A DNA stretch of 64,000 nt from Blastococcus sp. HT6-4 (GCF_039679125.1 NZ_CP155551.1:1984001-2048000), one strand, 5' to 3'. Numbered from the stretch's first letter, positions 1-9,527 are shown. Program-made: numbers and translations. The notes: generated by a model not told the origin, from the sequence alone.

Positions 1-1
1 C

Positions 2-520
2 CTCGACATCCGCCCGCTGACCAAGGCCACCGGAGTCACCAACGACGACATCGCCAAGCGGCTGATCGACTTCGGCTTCCACGCGCCGACGATGAGCTTC
101 CCGGTCGCCGGCACGCTCATGGTCGAGCCCACCGAGAGCGAGGACAAGGCCGAGCTCGACCGGTTCGTGGAGGCGATGGTCGCCATCCGCGGCGAGATCG
201 AGAAGGTCGCCACCGGCGAGTACGACCGGGAGGACAACCCGCTGCGCAACGCGCCGCACACGCTGGCGATGGTCGCGGGGGAGTGGGGCCGGCCCTACCC
301 GCGGGACGAGGCGGTGTACCCGGTGCCGCGGCTGAAGGGGCGCGGCTATCTCAGCCCGGTCCGCCGGATCGACCAGGCCTACGGCGACCGCAACCTGGTC
401 TGCTCGTGCCCGCCACCGGAGGCGTTCGCCGACCCGGAGCCGCAGGAGGTCACCGGCCGCGCGGCAGGCGCACCCGACGACCTGGGCACGGTGGCCGACG
501 TGGTCGGCGCTCGGGGCTGA
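2..520 (+). CDS. gcvP: Glycine dehydrogenase (P-protein), C-terminal part
   Basis: This is the last 172 codons of the PLP-dependent P-protein of the glycine cleavage system, which decarboxylates glycine and passes the aminomethyl group to the lipoyl H-protein in the cytosol. The fragment is open from the left edge. It shows the typical C-terminal signature: a [27 protein letters not shown] segment (only part quoted: [18 protein letters not shown]), then [11 protein letters not shown] and the closing [10 protein letters not shown]. About 25 residues follow that last motif, a little longer than usual. The N-terminal half with the catalytic lysine lies outside the window. A strong hairpin follows the stop codon. 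The assignment is secure; only the upstream extent is unknown. Confidence 0.95.
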   Translation, partial: LDIRPLTKATGVTNDDIAKRLIDFGFHAPTMSFPVAGTLMVEPTESEDKAELDRFVEAMVAIRGEIEKVATGEYDREDNPLRNAPHTLAMVAGEWGRPYPRDEAVYPVPRLKGRGYLSPVRRIDQAYGDRNLVCSCPPPEAFADPEPQEVTGRAAGAPDDLGTVADVVGARG

Positions 521-550
521 CCGCCGGGGCCGACCTGCTCGGCCCGGCGG
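521..550. terminator. Hairpin between convergent gcvP and DUF5999 genes
   Basis: CCGCCGGGGCCGA (521-533) pairs with TCGGCCCGGCGG (539-550) with one bulged G and a 5-nt loop. It starts right after the gcvP stop and faces the 3' end of the convergent gene, so it could terminate both transcripts. There is no T-run, as is common for actinobacterial terminators. Confidence 0.6.
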
Positions 551-575
551 GGACAGCGGCGGGGGCGAGCCAGGC

Positions 576-779
576 TCAGGCGCTGACCAGCTCCGGGGCG
601 AGCCAGACGTGGTGGTCGGCGCAGGCCCGGCCGTCGGGGAGCAGCTCGCCGTCGTCGTCGAAGAGGACCACGCCGTTGCAGAGCAGCCGCCACCCCTGCT
701 CGGGGTGGCTGCGCACTACGGCGGCAAGGTCACGGGCCTCGCCGGCGGCGTCGGGGCAGGGGGTGCGGTGGGTGCACAT
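576..779 (-). CDS. DUF5999 family small protein
   Basis: A 67-residue cytosolic protein of unknown function. It begins MCTHRTPCPDA and contains HPEQGWRLLCNGVVLFDD and ELLPDGRA, which is the conserved core of the DUF5999 family common in Streptomyces and relatives. The open frame extends about 40 codons further upstream, but family proteins begin at the M-C-x-H motif, so I place the start at the ATG at 779. Two N-terminal Cys and one His within ten residues could bind metal (inference). It is convergent with gcvP and apparently monocistronic. No function can be given. Confidence 0.8.
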   Translation of the reverse strand: MCTHRTPCPDAAGEARDLAAVVRSHPEQGWRLLCNGVVLFDDDGELLPDGRACADHHVWLAPELVSA

Positions 780-983
780 GGCGGTCACATCCGTTCGGCC
801 GGGGGGAAGCCGGCGATCACTGTCGGTATGGGCCCGATTACCGGACTCTTCTAGTGTCGGCACGACGACCGGTTGAGTCACGTGATGCAGGTCACCCAAT
901 CACCCGTTGGGGTCGTCAGGTCCTGCCATGGCGGACCTCGCCCCGGCGGTGGATGACTGACGTCGGCGTGTCGCCGTCCGGGC

Positions 984-1946
984 TCAGAGCTTGCGGAGGA
1001 GGACCCGGCGGACGGAGTGGTCGGCGGACTTCTGCAGCACCAGCCGGGCGCGTGAACGGGTGGGGGCGATGTTGTGCCGGAGATTCGGCCCGTTCACCGC
1101 CGCCCAGATGCCCAGCGCCGTCTCCCGTGCCTGCTCGTCGGTGAGGGCGGCGAAGCGGTGGAAGTAGGCGGTGCTGTCCGCGAACGCCGTCCGCCGCAGG
1201 GCCAGGAAGCGCTCGACGTACCAGCGCTGGATGTCGGCCTCCGCGGCATCGACGTACACCGAGAAGTCGAAGAAGTCCGACAGGAAGACGTCCGGGGCCG
1301 AGCCGTCGCTGCGCCGCCCGGCCTGCAGCACGTTCAGCCCCTCGAGCACGAGGATGTCCGGCCGGTCCACCGCCTGCACCTGCCCCGGCACGATGTCGTA
1401 GGACCGGTGGTCGTAGACGGGGGCGAAGACCTCCTCGCGGCCGGACTTCACGTCGGCCAGGAACCGCAGCAGCGCCCGGCGGTCGTAGCTCTCCGGGAAG
1501 CCCTTGCGGCCGAGCAGCCCGCGTTCCTCCAGCACCGCGTTGGGGAGCAGGAAGCCGTCGGTGGTCACGAGGTCGACGCGCGGGGCGCCGGGGGAGGCCG
1601 CCAGCAGGGTCTGCAGCAGCCGGGCGGTGGTGCTCTTGCCGACGGCGACGCTTCCGGCGACGGCGACGACGAACGGCACCTTGGCGGTGGTGTCGCCCAG
1701 GAACTCGCTCTGCGCCGCCCACAGCCGGCGGCTGGCGGCCACGTGCAGGTCCAGCAGGCGGGCCAGCGGGAGGTAGACCGTCGCGACCTCGTCCAGGTCG
1801 ATCCGGTCACCGAGGGAGGCCAGCGTGTCCAGCTCGGCGGCGTCCAGGGGGAGGCTCTGCCCCGCCGCGAGCGCCCGCCAGGATTCCCGGTCGAACGCCG
1901 CGTAGGGCGAGATGGAGCCACGCGTCCCAGCCGTCACGCCGCCCAT
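984..1946 (-). CDS. coaA: Type I pantothenate kinase
   Basis: Catalyses ATP-dependent phosphorylation of pantothenate, the first and usually regulated step of coenzyme A synthesis, in the cytosol. The 320-residue protein has the CoaA P-loop GSVAVGKS at about residues 98-105, followed by [39 protein letters not shown] and [11 protein letters not shown], all hallmarks of the prokaryotic type I enzyme. The last residues (LRKL) match the mycobacterial protein's end. I chose the ATG at 1946; an in-frame ATG at 1988 would add 14 residues that homologues lack. The gene stands alone on the minus strand, divergent from the acetyltransferase at 2054. Confidence 0.95.
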   Translation of the reverse strand: MGGVTAGTRGSISPYAAFDRESWRALAAGQSLPLDAAELDTLASLGDRIDLDEVATVYLPLARLLDLHVAASRRLWAAQSEFLGDTTAKVPFVVAVAGSVAVGKSTTARLLQTLLAASPGAPRVDLVTTDGFLLPNAVLEERGLLGRKGFPESYDRRALLRFLADVKSGREEVFAPVYDHRSYDIVPGQVQAVDRPDILVLEGLNVLQAGRRSDGSAPDVFLSDFFDFSVYVDAAEADIQRWYVERFLALRRTAFADSTAYFHRFAALTDEQARETALGIWAAVNGPNLRHNIAPTRSRARLVLQKSADHSVRRVLLRKL

Positions 1947-2053
1947 CGTGCCGTCCCACCCGGCGCCGGCCTTCGTGCGGGGGGTCACCCGCCCCGGCGA
2001 GGCCGACGGCGTCCGACCCCCGGGCCGGCGTCCGCTCCGTCTAGGGTTCTCTC

Positions 2054-2866
2054 GTGCCGACCCGCCCGGGACCGCTCGAGTGCATCGAGCGGTACTTCGC
2101 CACCGCGCCCCTGTCCGAGGCGCGGATCGAGAGAGCCGGGGCCCTCGACGTCCCGATCGCCGATCCCGCCTGGCCCTATCCGGCGCGGCCGCGGCGGGAC
2201 GGCGACCCGGTCAGCGCCGAGGACGTGCGAACCGCGATCGCGCTCCAGCAGGAGGCGGGTCTGCCCGCGGCGCTGGAGTGGATCTCCGAGTGCTCGCCCG
2301 AGGTCGCGGCCGTCGCCCGCACGGCGGGGATGACCGTGGAGGCCCTGCCGCTGCTGGTCGCCGACGACCCGGTCGACCTGGTCCTCCCGGCCGGGGTGCG
2401 GTTGTTCCTCGTCGGCGCCGACGACCCCGAGCTGCCGCACTACCAGCAGCTCGCCGTCCTCGCGTTCACCCACCCCGGCGGGCCGGCCGACGTGCACGAG
2501 GTGCCGAACGACACCTCCGCGGAGGCGGCCGCGCGCACCGCCGTCCTCCGGGAGCGGATCGCCGACGGGCGCACCGTGATGATGGTCGCCATCGAGGACG
2601 GCACGCCCGTGGCGGTGGGCTCGCACCAGCCGATCGACGTCGACGGCACCGAGGTCAGCGAGATCGTCGGGGTGGCGACGCTGCCGCGGCTGCGGGGGCG
2701 CGGGCTGGGCGCCGGCGTCGCCTCCGCGCTGGCCGCGCACGCCCGCGAGACCGCGGACATGGTCTTCCTCGCAGCCGGTGACGACGACGTCGCGCGGGTG
2801 TACGAGCGCATCGGCTTCGCCCACGTGGCGACGGCGGGGATCGCCGAGCTCCGTCCGGTGGGGTGA
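2054..2866 (+). CDS. GNAT family N-acetyltransferase
   Basis: A 270-residue cytosolic acetyltransferase of unknown substrate. The C-terminal half (about 125-270) carries the GNAT fold. The acetyl-CoA binding segment reads [18 protein letters not shown] near residue 215, after the strand VGVATLP, and a late motif reads [14 protein letters not shown]. The N-terminal 120 residues form a separate region, as in several two-part actinobacterial GNAT proteins. The GTG start lies exactly 6 nt after a TAGGGT -10 box (2042-2047), which suggests a leaderless transcript and fixes the start. Its 3' end faces the beta-lactamase-like gene 14 bases away. Confidence 0.8.
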   Translation: MPTRPGPLECIERYFATAPLSEARIERAGALDVPIADPAWPYPARPRRDGDPVSAEDVRTAIALQQEAGLPAALEWISECSPEVAAVARTAGMTVEALPLLVADDPVDLVLPAGVRLFLVGADDPELPHYQQLAVLAFTHPGGPADVHEVPNDTSAEAAARTAVLRERIADGRTVMMVAIEDGTPVAVGSHQPIDVDGTEVSEIVGVATLPRLRGRGLGAGVASALAAHARETADMVFLAAGDDDVARVYERIGFAHVATAGIAELRPVG

Positions 2867-2879
2867 CCCGGCCGCCGGC

Positions 2880-3791
2880 TCATTCGTCGCCGGGGGTGTG
2901 GATCCGGGCGGCCACCGCCTCCCCGGCCGCCGCGAGGGCCGCGCGCGCGGAGTCGTAGCCGACCGACCGCGGGACCTCGCTGAACAGCACGACGACCCGG
3001 GATCCGTGGACGGCGACCGAGTGCAGGTGCCGCTGGCCGTCGACGCAGCACATCCACCCCTGCTTCACGGCCGGTTCGCCGGGGAGCGTGCCGAACAGCC
3101 CGAACTGCTGGTCGAAGCCGTCGGCGGCCTGGGGCGTGGCTTCCCGCATCCAGCCGAGCAGGGCCCCGGAGTCCTCGGGGTGGGCGACCGCGGGCAGCAG
3201 CGCGAGGAACCGGGCCACGTCCCGCGCCGTCGTGACCGCCTGCCCCCACTGGCCGGGGATGTCCGACGGCGGAGGGCTCGTGCCCGGCAGGTCGTAGCGG
3301 GCCGCCACGTCGCGCACCATCTGCGCGCCGTCGAAGCGCACCCACAGCCTGGAGGCGGCCGGATCGTCGGAGCGACGGATCATCTCGCGAAGCAGGACCC
3401 GTTCCTGCTGCGAGAGCTCGATCGAGCCCTCGCGTGCCCGGGTGAGGATGTCCTCGGCCATGAACAGCTTGACCATCGACGCGGTCGGGAACGGCCGCCG
3501 GGCCACCGGACCGTTGTCGGTGCGATCCTCGGCCCGGCGGGCCGTGCGCGCCTCGATGGCGCGGATGCTGCCCTCGGTCGCGCGGAAGCGCAGGCGGTCC
3601 ACCGCGACGGCGAGGGTGCCCGACTGGCCGTAGCCGCGCACGGCGCCAGCCACCAGCCTGTCCGCGGGCGGGCCGCCGGCCGCGGCGGGGGAGGCCGGCA
3701 CGAGCGCGAGCAGGTGGACCACGGCGAGCAGCGCCGTGACGAGCGCGGCCACCAGGGGCCGGGATCGGTACGGGGCGACCGGATCGACCAT
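2880..3791 (-). CDS. Secreted serine hydrolase, beta-lactamase class A-like fold
   Basis: A 303-residue exported protein related to class A beta-lactamases and low-molecular-weight penicillin-binding proteins. From the ATG at 3791 it has a basic start and a hydrophobic stretch (about residues 10-38) ending in ASPAAA, a signal peptide or anchor. Motifs in order: the S-x-x-K active site as TASMVKLF (S105, K108), an SDN-like RSDDPAASRLW near residue 136, and a KTG-like VKQGWMC near 240. SDD and KQG replace the usual SDN and KTG, so true beta-lactamase activity is doubtful. A cell-wall peptidase or an inactive binding protein are alternatives. The upstream in-frame ATG at 3818 is less likely. Confidence 0.75.
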   Translation of the reverse strand: MVDPVAPYRSRPLVAALVTALLAVVHLLALVPASPAAAGGPPADRLVAGAVRGYGQSGTLAVAVDRLRFRATEGSIRAIEARTARRAEDRTDNGPVARRPFPTASMVKLFMAEDILTRAREGSIELSQQERVLLREMIRRSDDPAASRLWVRFDGAQMVRDVAARYDLPGTSPPPSDIPGQWGQAVTTARDVARFLALLPAVAHPEDSGALLGWMREATPQAADGFDQQFGLFGTLPGEPAVKQGWMCCVDGQRHLHSVAVHGSRVVVLFSEVPRSVGYDSARAALAAAGEAVAARIHTPGDE

Positions 3792-3863
3792 GCACCTGGT
3801 TCTTCCCCGGCGGGCCACCGCGCACCCGAGATGGTTGAGCCGTCATCAACCGCCGGGGTGGCC

Positions 3864-3899
3864 GTGCCGCTGTGCAGCCGGGCGGCTGCACAGCGGCAC
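3864..3899 (-). terminator. 16-bp perfect hairpin after the YbhB-type gene
   Basis: GTGCCGCTGTGCAGCC (3864-3879) and its exact complement (3884-3899) flank a 4-nt loop. It lies 5 bases beyond the stop codon of the minus-strand YbhB-type gene, in the position of a terminator. It also separates that gene from the promoter of the gene at 3791. Confidence 0.7.
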
Positions 3900-3904
3900 A
3901 CATG

Positions 3905-4450
3905 TCACTGCTGCTCGTAGGTGACCACCATCGTGGCCCGCGCCAGCGTGTGGAAGAACAGGTTGAAGCCGAGCACGGCCGGGGTCGTGTCGGCGTCGAC
4001 GTCGAGCCGGTCGGTGTCGACCGCGTGGACCACGACGAAGTAGCGGTGCGGGCCGTGCCCGGCCGGGGGAGCGGCGCCCACGTAGCCGGCGAACCCGCCG
4101 TCGTTGCGCAGCTGCACCGCGCCCTCGGGGACCTGCGGGGCGTCCTTGTCGCCGGCGCCCGAGGGCAGCTCGGTCACCGACGCGGGGACGTTGGTCACCG
4201 CCCAGTGCCAGAAGCCGCTGGCCGTGGGCGCGTCCGGGTCGAAGACGGTCACGGCGAAGCTGCGGGTCCCCTCGGGGAAGCCCGACCAGGACAGCTGCGG
4301 AGAACGGTCCTCGCCGCCGGCGCCCATGACGCCGCTGACGTGTGGCATGGGCAGCACCTGGCCGTCGGACACGTCGCTGCTGGTCACGGAGAAGCCGGGC
4401 ACCTGCGGCAGGAAGTCGTAGGGGTTCGGCGGGATGGGCCGGTCGGCCAT
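3905..4450 (-). CDS. YbhB/YbcL family Raf kinase inhibitor-like protein (PEBP)
   Basis: A 181-residue phosphatidylethanolamine-binding-like protein; bacterial members have no firmly known role. Seen: [26 protein letters not shown], of which the DPDAP loop is the family signature, then [10 protein letters not shown] and [13 protein letters not shown]. There is no signal peptide, so it is probably cytosolic. The ATG at 4450 is preceded by a GAGGAAGAGG ribosome-binding region and gives the family's usual length. The open frame continues about 115 codons upstream but with unrelated sequence. It is followed by a strong terminator hairpin and is probably monocistronic. Confidence 0.9.
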   Translation of the reverse strand: MADRPIPPNPYDFLPQVPGFSVTSSDVSDGQVLPMPHVSGVMGAGGEDRSPQLSWSGFPEGTRSFAVTVFDPDAPTASGFWHWAVTNVPASVTELPSGAGDKDAPQVPEGAVQLRNDGGFAGYVGAAPPAGHGPHRYFVVVHAVDTDRLDVDADTTPAVLGFNLFFHTLARATMVVTYEQQ

Positions 4451-4637
4451 GGTGATCCTCTTCCTCGTCGGTGACGGTCCGGCCGGTCCCGGATGCGGCA
4501 ACCGGCCCGTCCGGACCCTAGGCAGCCCGCCCCGGCCGCGCGCGGGCGGCGTGACCAGGCGGGACGCGGGTGTGCCGGTAGCGGGTTCGTCGCCGTCCCG
4601 ACACGTGCCGGGAGCACGGCGCCGGTAGCGTCGGGGC

Positions 4638-5381
4638 GTGCCTACTCCGCGATCGCTCGGCCTCCCGGACGGCGTCCGCGCCTGCCTGTTCGACCTCGAC
4701 GGCGTCCTCACGCGCACGGCGACGGTCCACATGGCCGCCTGGAAGCGCACCTTCGACGAGTTCCTGCGCGATCGGGACCCGGGGGCCGGCGAGTTCACGC
4801 AGGAGGACTACAACCGCTACGTCGACGGCAAGCCGCGGGCCGACGGCGTGCGGGACTTCCTGGCCAGCCGGGGCATCACCCTGCCCGAGGGGGCGGCGGG
4901 CGATCCCGCGGACGCCGCCACGGTGCAGGGTGTGTCCGGCCGGAAGAACGTCCTGGTGCTGGCCGAGCTCGAGGAGCACGGCGTCGAGGTGTACGAGGGC
5001 TCGATCCGCTACCTGCGGGCGGCGAGGGAGGCCGGCCTGGCCACGGCCGTGGTGACCGCCTCGGCCAACGGCGGGCAGGTGATCTCCGCCGGTGGGTTCG
5101 CCGATCTCGTCGACACCCGGGTGGACGGCGTGGTCGCCCTCCGGGACGGACTCCCCGGGAAGCCCGCCCCCGACACGTTCCTCGCCGCCGCCCGGGCCCT
5201 GGGCGTGGCCCCGGAGAATGCGGTGGTCTTCGAGGACGCCCTCGCCGGGGTGGCCGCGGGGCGGGCCGGTGGTTTCGGGTTCGTCGTCGGCGTCGACCGG
5301 GTCGGGCACGCCGACGGCCTCCGCGAGGCCGGCGCCGACGTCGTCGTCACCGACCTCGAAGAGCTGCTGGAGCAGCCGTGA
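4638..5381 (+). CDS. HAD family hydrolase, beta-phosphoglucomutase-like
   Basis: A 247-residue HAD-superfamily enzyme. The first motif is [14 protein letters not shown] near residues 17-30, the cap follows ([22 protein letters not shown]), then motif III around [15 protein letters not shown] and motif [15 protein letters not shown] Thr/Arg instead of Asp after DGV is typical of beta-phosphoglucomutases associated with GH65 enzymes. These convert the beta-glucose 1-phosphate released by phosphorolysis to glucose 6-phosphate. The stop codon overlaps the GTG start of the downstream GH65 gene (GTGA), so the pair is translationally coupled. The GTG start sits 6 nt after a TAGCGT -10 box (4626-4631), suggesting a leaderless mRNA. 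Trehalose-phosphatase-like activity is a less likely alternative. Confidence 0.85.
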   Translation: MPTPRSLGLPDGVRACLFDLDGVLTRTATVHMAAWKRTFDEFLRDRDPGAGEFTQEDYNRYVDGKPRADGVRDFLASRGITLPEGAAGDPADAATVQGVSGRKNVLVLAELEEHGVEVYEGSIRYLRAAREAGLATAVVTASANGGQVISAGGFADLVDTRVDGVVALRDGLPGKPAPDTFLAAARALGVAPENAVVFEDALAGVAAGRAGGFGFVVGVDRVGHADGLREAGADVVVTDLEELLEQP

Positions 5382-7741
5382 CCGAAGGGCGGGCCATCTT
5401 CCCGATCGAGCCGTGGGCGCTCACAGAGGTGGGCCTGGACCGGGACTCCCTCGGCGCCCACGAATCGGTCTTCACCCTGGCCAACGGCCACCTGGGGATG
5501 CGCGGGTCGTTCGAGGAGGGCGAGCCGGTCGTCGTCCCCGGCACCTACCTCAACGGCTTCTTCGAGGAGCGGCCGCTGCCCTACGCGGAGGCCGGCTACG
5601 GGTTCCCCGAGATGGGGCAGACCGTGGTCAACGTGACCGACGGGAAGCTCATCCGGCTGCTGGTGAAGGACTCGCCGCTGGACCTCACCTACGGGGAGCT
5701 GATCGACCACCGGCGCACCCTCGACCTGCGCGCCGGGGTGCTGCGCCGGTCGACCGAGTGGCGCTCCCCGGGCGGCCGGACGGTGCGGGTGACCAGCACC
5801 CGCCTGGTGTCGCTGGCCCGCCGTTCGATCGCCGCGATCGAGTACCGCGTCGAGGTGGTCGACGACCTGGGCGACCTCTACGTCGCCCTCCAGTCGGACC
5901 TGCTGGCCAACGAGGACGGGCCGGGGACCGGTGTCGACGGCGATCCGCGGGCGGCGGCAGCGCTGGCTCACCCGCTGCAGTCGGAGCTGGCCGCCGCCCG
6001 CGGCCGCCGCGCGGTGCTGGTGCACAGCACCCGCCGCAGCCGGCTGCGCATGGCCGCCGGCATGGACCACCTCATCGAGGTCCCGGACAGCTGCACCGAG
6101 GACATCGAGGCCTCCGCCGACCTGGCCCGGTACACCCTGGCCGCCCGCATCCCGCCGGGTGGCTCGCTGAGGCTGGTCAAGTTCCTGGCCTACGGCTGGT
6201 CGTCCCGCCGCTCGGAGGCGGCGCTGCGCGACCAGGTGGAGGCCGCGCTGGCGACCGCGAAGCTGGCCGGCTTCGACCGGCTGCTGCGCGAGCAGCGGGA
6301 GCTGCTGGACCAGCACTGGGCCGAGGCCGACGTCGAGATCGAGGGCGACGACGAGCTCCAGCAGGCCGTGCGGGTGGGCATGTTCCACGTCCTGCAGGCG
6401 GGGCTGCGCGCGGAGCGCCAGCCGATCCCGGCGAAGGGGCTCACCGGCCCCGGGTACGACGGACACACCTTCTGGGACACCGAGACCTACGTGCTGCCGG
6501 TGCTCACCTACACGGCGCCGAACGCCGCCCGCGACGCGCTGATCTGGCGGCACTCCATCCTGCCGCTGGCGCGGGAGCGTGCCCGCATCCTCGGCCTGCG
6601 CGGAGCGGCCTTCCCGTGGCGCACCATCCGGGGGGAGGAGACGTCGGGCTACTGGCCGGCGGGGACGGCGGCCTTCCACATCAACGCCGACATCGCCGAC
6701 GCCGTCGTCCGCTACCACGGCGCCACGCTCGACGAGGCGTTCGACCGCGACGTCGGCGCCGAGCTGCTGATCGAGACCGCGCGGCTGTGGGCGTCGCTGG
6801 GGCACTTCGACGCCGAGCACGGGTTCCGCATCGACGGCGTCACCGGCCCGGACGAGTACACGGCCGTCGTGGACAACAACGTCTACACCAACCTCATGGC
6901 GCAGCGGAATCTGCGCGAGGCGGCCGCGGCGGTGCGCCGGCAGCCCGACGTCGCCGAGCGGCTGTCGGTCACCGAGGACGAGGTCGAGACCTGGCGGCGG
7001 GCGGCCGACCTCGTGGCGGTGCCCTACGACACCCGGCTGGGCGTGCACATGCAGTCCGACGGGTTCACCCACCACGAGGACTGGGACTTCGACGCGACGC
7101 CGGCGGAGCACTACCCGCTGCTGCTCAACTACCCGTACTTCGAGATCTACCGCACCCAGGTGGTCAAGCAGGCCGACCTCGTGATGGCGCTGCACCTGCG
7201 CGGCGACGCGTTCAGCCTCGAGGAGAAGATCGCCGACTTCGCGTACTACGAGGCCCGCACCACGCGGGACTCGTCGCTGTCGGCCACCCAGCAGGCCGTG
7301 GTCGCCGCCGAGACCGGGCACCTCGACCTCGCCTACGAGTACTGGGCCGAGGCGGCGCTGACCGATCTGCAGAACCTGCACCAGAACTCCGGTCACGGGC
7401 TGCACATCGCCTCGCTGGCCGGCGGCTGGACGGTCGCCGTCGCCGGGTTCGGAGGGCTGCGCGACCACGGCGGCCGGCTGTCCTTCGCCCCGCGGCTGCC
7501 CGCCCAGCTGAGCCGGCTGCGGTTCCGGGTGGTCTACCGCGGCCGGCGGCTCACCGTCAGCGTGGAGCCGACGAAGGCCACCTACCGGCTGGTGGACGGC
7601 GACCCGCTGGAGATCGGCCACCACGGCCGGCGAGTGTTGGTCGACCACGCCGACGTGGTGCTCGACATCCCGCCGCCGCCCCGGGTGGACCCGGTGCGCC
7701 AGCCGTCGGGCCGCGCACCCCGGCGGCGCGCCCGCCGCTGA
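5378..7741 (+). CDS. Glycoside hydrolase family 65 disaccharide phosphorylase
   Basis: A 787-residue cytosolic enzyme of family GH65, which splits alpha-glucosides such as maltose, trehalose or kojibiose with phosphate to give beta-glucose 1-phosphate. Seen: an N-terminal beta-sandwich (to about 270), then the (alpha/alpha)6 barrel with GYDGHTFWDTETYVLPVL and the catalytic-acid motif TGPDEYTAVVDNNVYTN (Glu near 493). Further on are the phosphate-site segment around SLSATQQAVVAAETGH, HIASLAGGW, and a C-terminal beta domain. The coupled HAD gene upstream supports a phosphorylase rather than a hydrolase. The exact disaccharide cannot be read from the sequence. The GTG at 5378 overlaps the HAD stop codon. 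Confidence 0.9.
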   Translation: MTEGRAIFPIEPWALTEVGLDRDSLGAHESVFTLANGHLGMRGSFEEGEPVVVPGTYLNGFFEERPLPYAEAGYGFPEMGQTVVNVTDGKLIRLLVKDSPLDLTYGELIDHRRTLDLRAGVLRRSTEWRSPGGRTVRVTSTRLVSLARRSIAAIEYRVEVVDDLGDLYVALQSDLLANEDGPGTGVDGDPRAAAALAHPLQSELAAARGRRAVLVHSTRRSRLRMAAGMDHLIEVPDSCTEDIEASADLARYTLAARIPPGGSLRLVKFLAYGWSSRRSEAALRDQVEAALATAKLAGFDRLLREQRELLDQHWAEADVEIEGDDELQQAVRVGMFHVLQAGLRAERQPIPAKGLTGPGYDGHTFWDTETYVLPVLTYTAPNAARDALIWRHSILPLARERARILGLRGAAFPWRTIRGEETSGYWPAGTAAFHINADIADAVVRYHGATLDEAFDRDVGAELLIETARLWASLGHFDAEHGFRIDGVTGPDEYTAVVDNNVYTNLMAQRNLREAAAAVRRQPDVAERLSVTEDEVETWRRAADLVAVPYDTRLGVHMQSDGFTHHEDWDFDATPAEHYPLLLNYPYFEIYRTQVVKQADLVMALHLRGDAFSLEEKIADFAYYEARTTRDSSLSATQQAVVAAETGHLDLAYEYWAEAALTDLQNLHQNSGHGLHIASLAGGWTVAVAGFGGLRDHGGRLSFAPRLPAQLSRLRFRVVYRGRRLTVSVEPTKATYRLVDGDPLEIGHHGRRVLVDHADVVLDIPPPPRVDPVRQPSGRAPRRRARR

Positions 7742-7792
7742 CGCAGCCACACCCACGCCCGGCCCTGCGGCCGTCGGCGCGACCTCCCATCA

Positions 7793-7812
7793 ACCGTTAT
7801 CCCCAACAACAA
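7793..7812 (-). repeat. Copy A of a 20-bp intergenic element
   Basis: On the minus strand this reads TTGTTGTTGGGGATAACGGT. The same 20 bases occur on the plus strand at 25406-25425. It lies 51 bases after the GH65 stop codon and beside a hairpin, with no obvious gene reading away from it. The core TTATCCCCA resembles a DnaA box with one mismatch, but function is unknown. Confidence 0.6.
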
Positions 7813-7813
7813 T

Positions 7814-7838
7814 TCGGCTGAACCGGTGGTTCAGCCGA
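7814..7838. terminator. Perfect hairpin between convergent GH65 and M50 genes
   Basis: TCGGCTGAACC (7814-7824) pairs with GGTTCAGCCGA (7828-7838) around a 3-nt loop. It overlaps the stop codon of the minus-strand M50 gene and follows the plus-strand GH65 gene, so it may terminate either transcript. Confidence 0.6.
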
Positions 7839-8535
7839 GTAACCACCTCACGCCCAGAACGAGCGCACCGACGTCGACCGCCAGGAAGACCCCCACCCAG
7901 AACACCGCCGGGAACGGCGTCAGCCGGGCCAGCTGGTCGGCGTCGGAGTCGCGGGCCCCGCGACTCCGACGCGCCGTGTGCAGCTCCAGGACGGCGCGGG
8001 GCGCGGCAAGGAGGAGGAACCAGGTGGCCAGGGCCGCGAACGCCGCCTGCCCCTCCGGTGGCAGCCACCAGGTGACGGCGAGCACCAGGCCGCCGGTCAT
8101 CAGCACCGACCACAGCCCGTACCAGTTGCGGATCTGCACCAGCAGGAGGGCCAGCAGGGCGAGCAGCGCCCAGAGCAGGCCTGTCGCGTGGCCGGCGGCG
8201 AGCAGGGCCGCGGCGCCCAGGCCGAACAGCGCGGGACCGGTGTAGCCGGCGGCGCAGGTGAGCACCATGCCGAGGCCCGTGGGCCGCCCGGCGGAGACCG
8301 TGAGCCCGGAGGTGTCGGAGTGCAGCCGGATGCCGGCCAGCCGGCGGCCGGCGGCGAGCGCGACCAGGCCGTGGGCGCCCTCGTGAGCGATGGTCACGAC
8401 GTTGCGCGCCGGGCGCCACAGCGTGGGGGAGAGGACCAGCAGCGCGGCCGCCGCGGCGGCCGCGAGCAGCACCGCCGTCGGCAGCTCGGGCACCGTCGCG
8501 GTGACGCGCGCCCAGAACCGCGCCAGGACCTCCAC
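7831..8535 (-). CDS. M50 family membrane metalloprotease-like protein
   Basis: A 234-residue polytopic membrane protein of the M50B type. The zinc motif HEGAH is at residues 51-55 at the end of a hydrophobic segment. About five to six transmembrane segments follow, rich in Leu/Ala. The later N-W-Y-G-L-W motif resembles the third-ligand region of the family. Site-2-type proteases cut membrane-bound regulators, but no anti-sigma factor or other substrate lies nearby. The GTG start at 8535 is the first in frame. The gene is monocistronic and convergent with the GH65 gene. Confidence 0.8.
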   Translation of the reverse strand: MEVLARFWARVTATVPELPTAVLLAAAAAAALLVLSPTLWRPARNVVTIAHEGAHGLVALAAGRRLAGIRLHSDTSGLTVSAGRPTGLGMVLTCAAGYTGPALFGLGAAALLAAGHATGLLWALLALLALLLVQIRNWYGLWSVLMTGGLVLAVTWWLPPEGQAAFAALATWFLLLAAPRAVLELHTARRSRGARDSDADQLARLTPFPAVFWVGVFLAVDVGALVLGVRWLLG

Positions 8536-8654
8536 GCCCGGCAGTCAATCGCACGCGGCCGGCCGGGTTGGGACGGCGACGAGGGTGTCGGGGGAGGCAG
8601 GGCTCACACCGGTGGGGGTGAGGCGTCAGGACCGCGCAGGCCCATGCTGGAGAC

Positions 8655-9251
8655 ATGACGACGTCTGCCTCCGTCGCCCGGGACGACCTCCCGGTGACGG
8701 TGTCCTTCACGCGCCGGGCCGACCCGGCGCACGCCCGCGAGATGACGGCGTGGATCCGCGCCGGTCTCAGCATGGCGGAGAGTTTCCCCGGCTTCCTCGG
8801 TGCCGGCTGGGTGCGGTCCCGGCGGGACGCCGACGAGTGGCACATGCTCGCCCGCTTCGCCGACCAGCCGACCCTCGCCGCCTGGGAGGCGTCGTCGGAG
8901 CGGCAGTGGTGGCTCCGGTCGGCCCAGGGGCTGGCCGAGGTCACCTGCACCGAGCGGCGCACCGGGATCGAGGGGTGGTTCGACTCCCCGGTGGCCGAGG
9001 AGGTGCGCACGTCTCCCGCGCCCGCTACGCCGCCGCGGTGGAAGCAGGCGGTCACCATCTGGCTGGTCTTCTTCCCGGTGAACCTGCTGGCGACGATCAC
9101 GCTCGGCGCCGCGCTCGCGGACGTGCACGTGGTGCTGCGGGTGTTCGCGGTCACCGTGGCGCTGACGCCCGTCATGACCTACCTGCTGCTGCCGTGGATC
9201 ACCGCCCGGCTGCAGTGGTGGCTGCAGGGCAGGCGCTTCCGGGACCGCTGA
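8655..9251 (+). CDS. ABM-domain protein with two C-terminal membrane helices
   Basis: A 198-residue protein. Residues about 10-105 form an antibiotic-biosynthesis-monooxygenase-type ferredoxin-like domain (VTVSFTRRADPAHAREMTAWI, then FPGFLGAGWVRS and FADQPTLAAWEASSER). Residues about 130-190 hold two hydrophobic segments with a short link. Such YgiN-like domains fused to membrane helices are widespread in actinobacteria and uncharacterised. The domain is probably cytosolic and membrane-tethered (inference). No redox partner is adjacent. The ATG at 8655 is the natural start; it ends 7 bases before the convergent gene. Confidence 0.75.
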   Translation: MTTSASVARDDLPVTVSFTRRADPAHAREMTAWIRAGLSMAESFPGFLGAGWVRSRRDADEWHMLARFADQPTLAAWEASSERQWWLRSAQGLAEVTCTERRTGIEGWFDSPVAEEVRTSPAPATPPRWKQAVTIWLVFFPVNLLATITLGAALADVHVVLRVFAVTVALTPVMTYLLLPWITARLQWWLQGRRFRDR

Positions 9252-9258
9252 GCGGCGC

Positions 9259-9453
9259 TCAGTTCCCCGGCTTGACCGCCTTGCCGCGCTCCCGCTCGGC
9301 CTCGTCCGCCTCGTAGACCCCCGGGGCTGCCGCAGCCGTGCCGGCGTCGTCGGTGCCGGGGGTGACGGGCTTGGCGGTGAGGTTGTCCGGCCCGGGGGAG
9401 GGGGTGCCGCCGGGCTCGTTCCTCTCGTCGGTGTCGGGGCGTGCCTCGCTCAT
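9259..9453 (-). CDS. Small hydrophilic hypothetical protein
   Basis: A 64-residue Pro/Gly/Glu-rich, low-complexity protein without cysteine or hydrophobic segments, probably disordered. The ATG at 9453 has an excellent ribosome-binding site (GAGGAGGACCC directly upstream), which is the main support for it being a gene. It lies 74 bases downstream of the Imm21-like gene on the same strand and may be cotranscribed with it. I do not recognise a family; function is unknown. Confidence 0.5.
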   Translation of the reverse strand: MSEARPDTDERNEPGGTPSPGPDNLTAKPVTPGTDDAGTAAAAPGVYEADEAERERGKAVKPGN

Positions 9454-9527
9454 GGGTCCTCCTCGTCTCGGGGTCTGCCTCCGGGGCGCTACCCGGAGAC
9501 CGGCGGCGGAACCGGGGGACCGGTCGG

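Noticed and set aside
916-1722. Long open frames overlapping coaA and many other genes on the opposite strand or other frames
   Set aside because: Arg/Pro/Gly-rich translations without motifs; typical shadows in GC-rich DNA beside well-identified genes.
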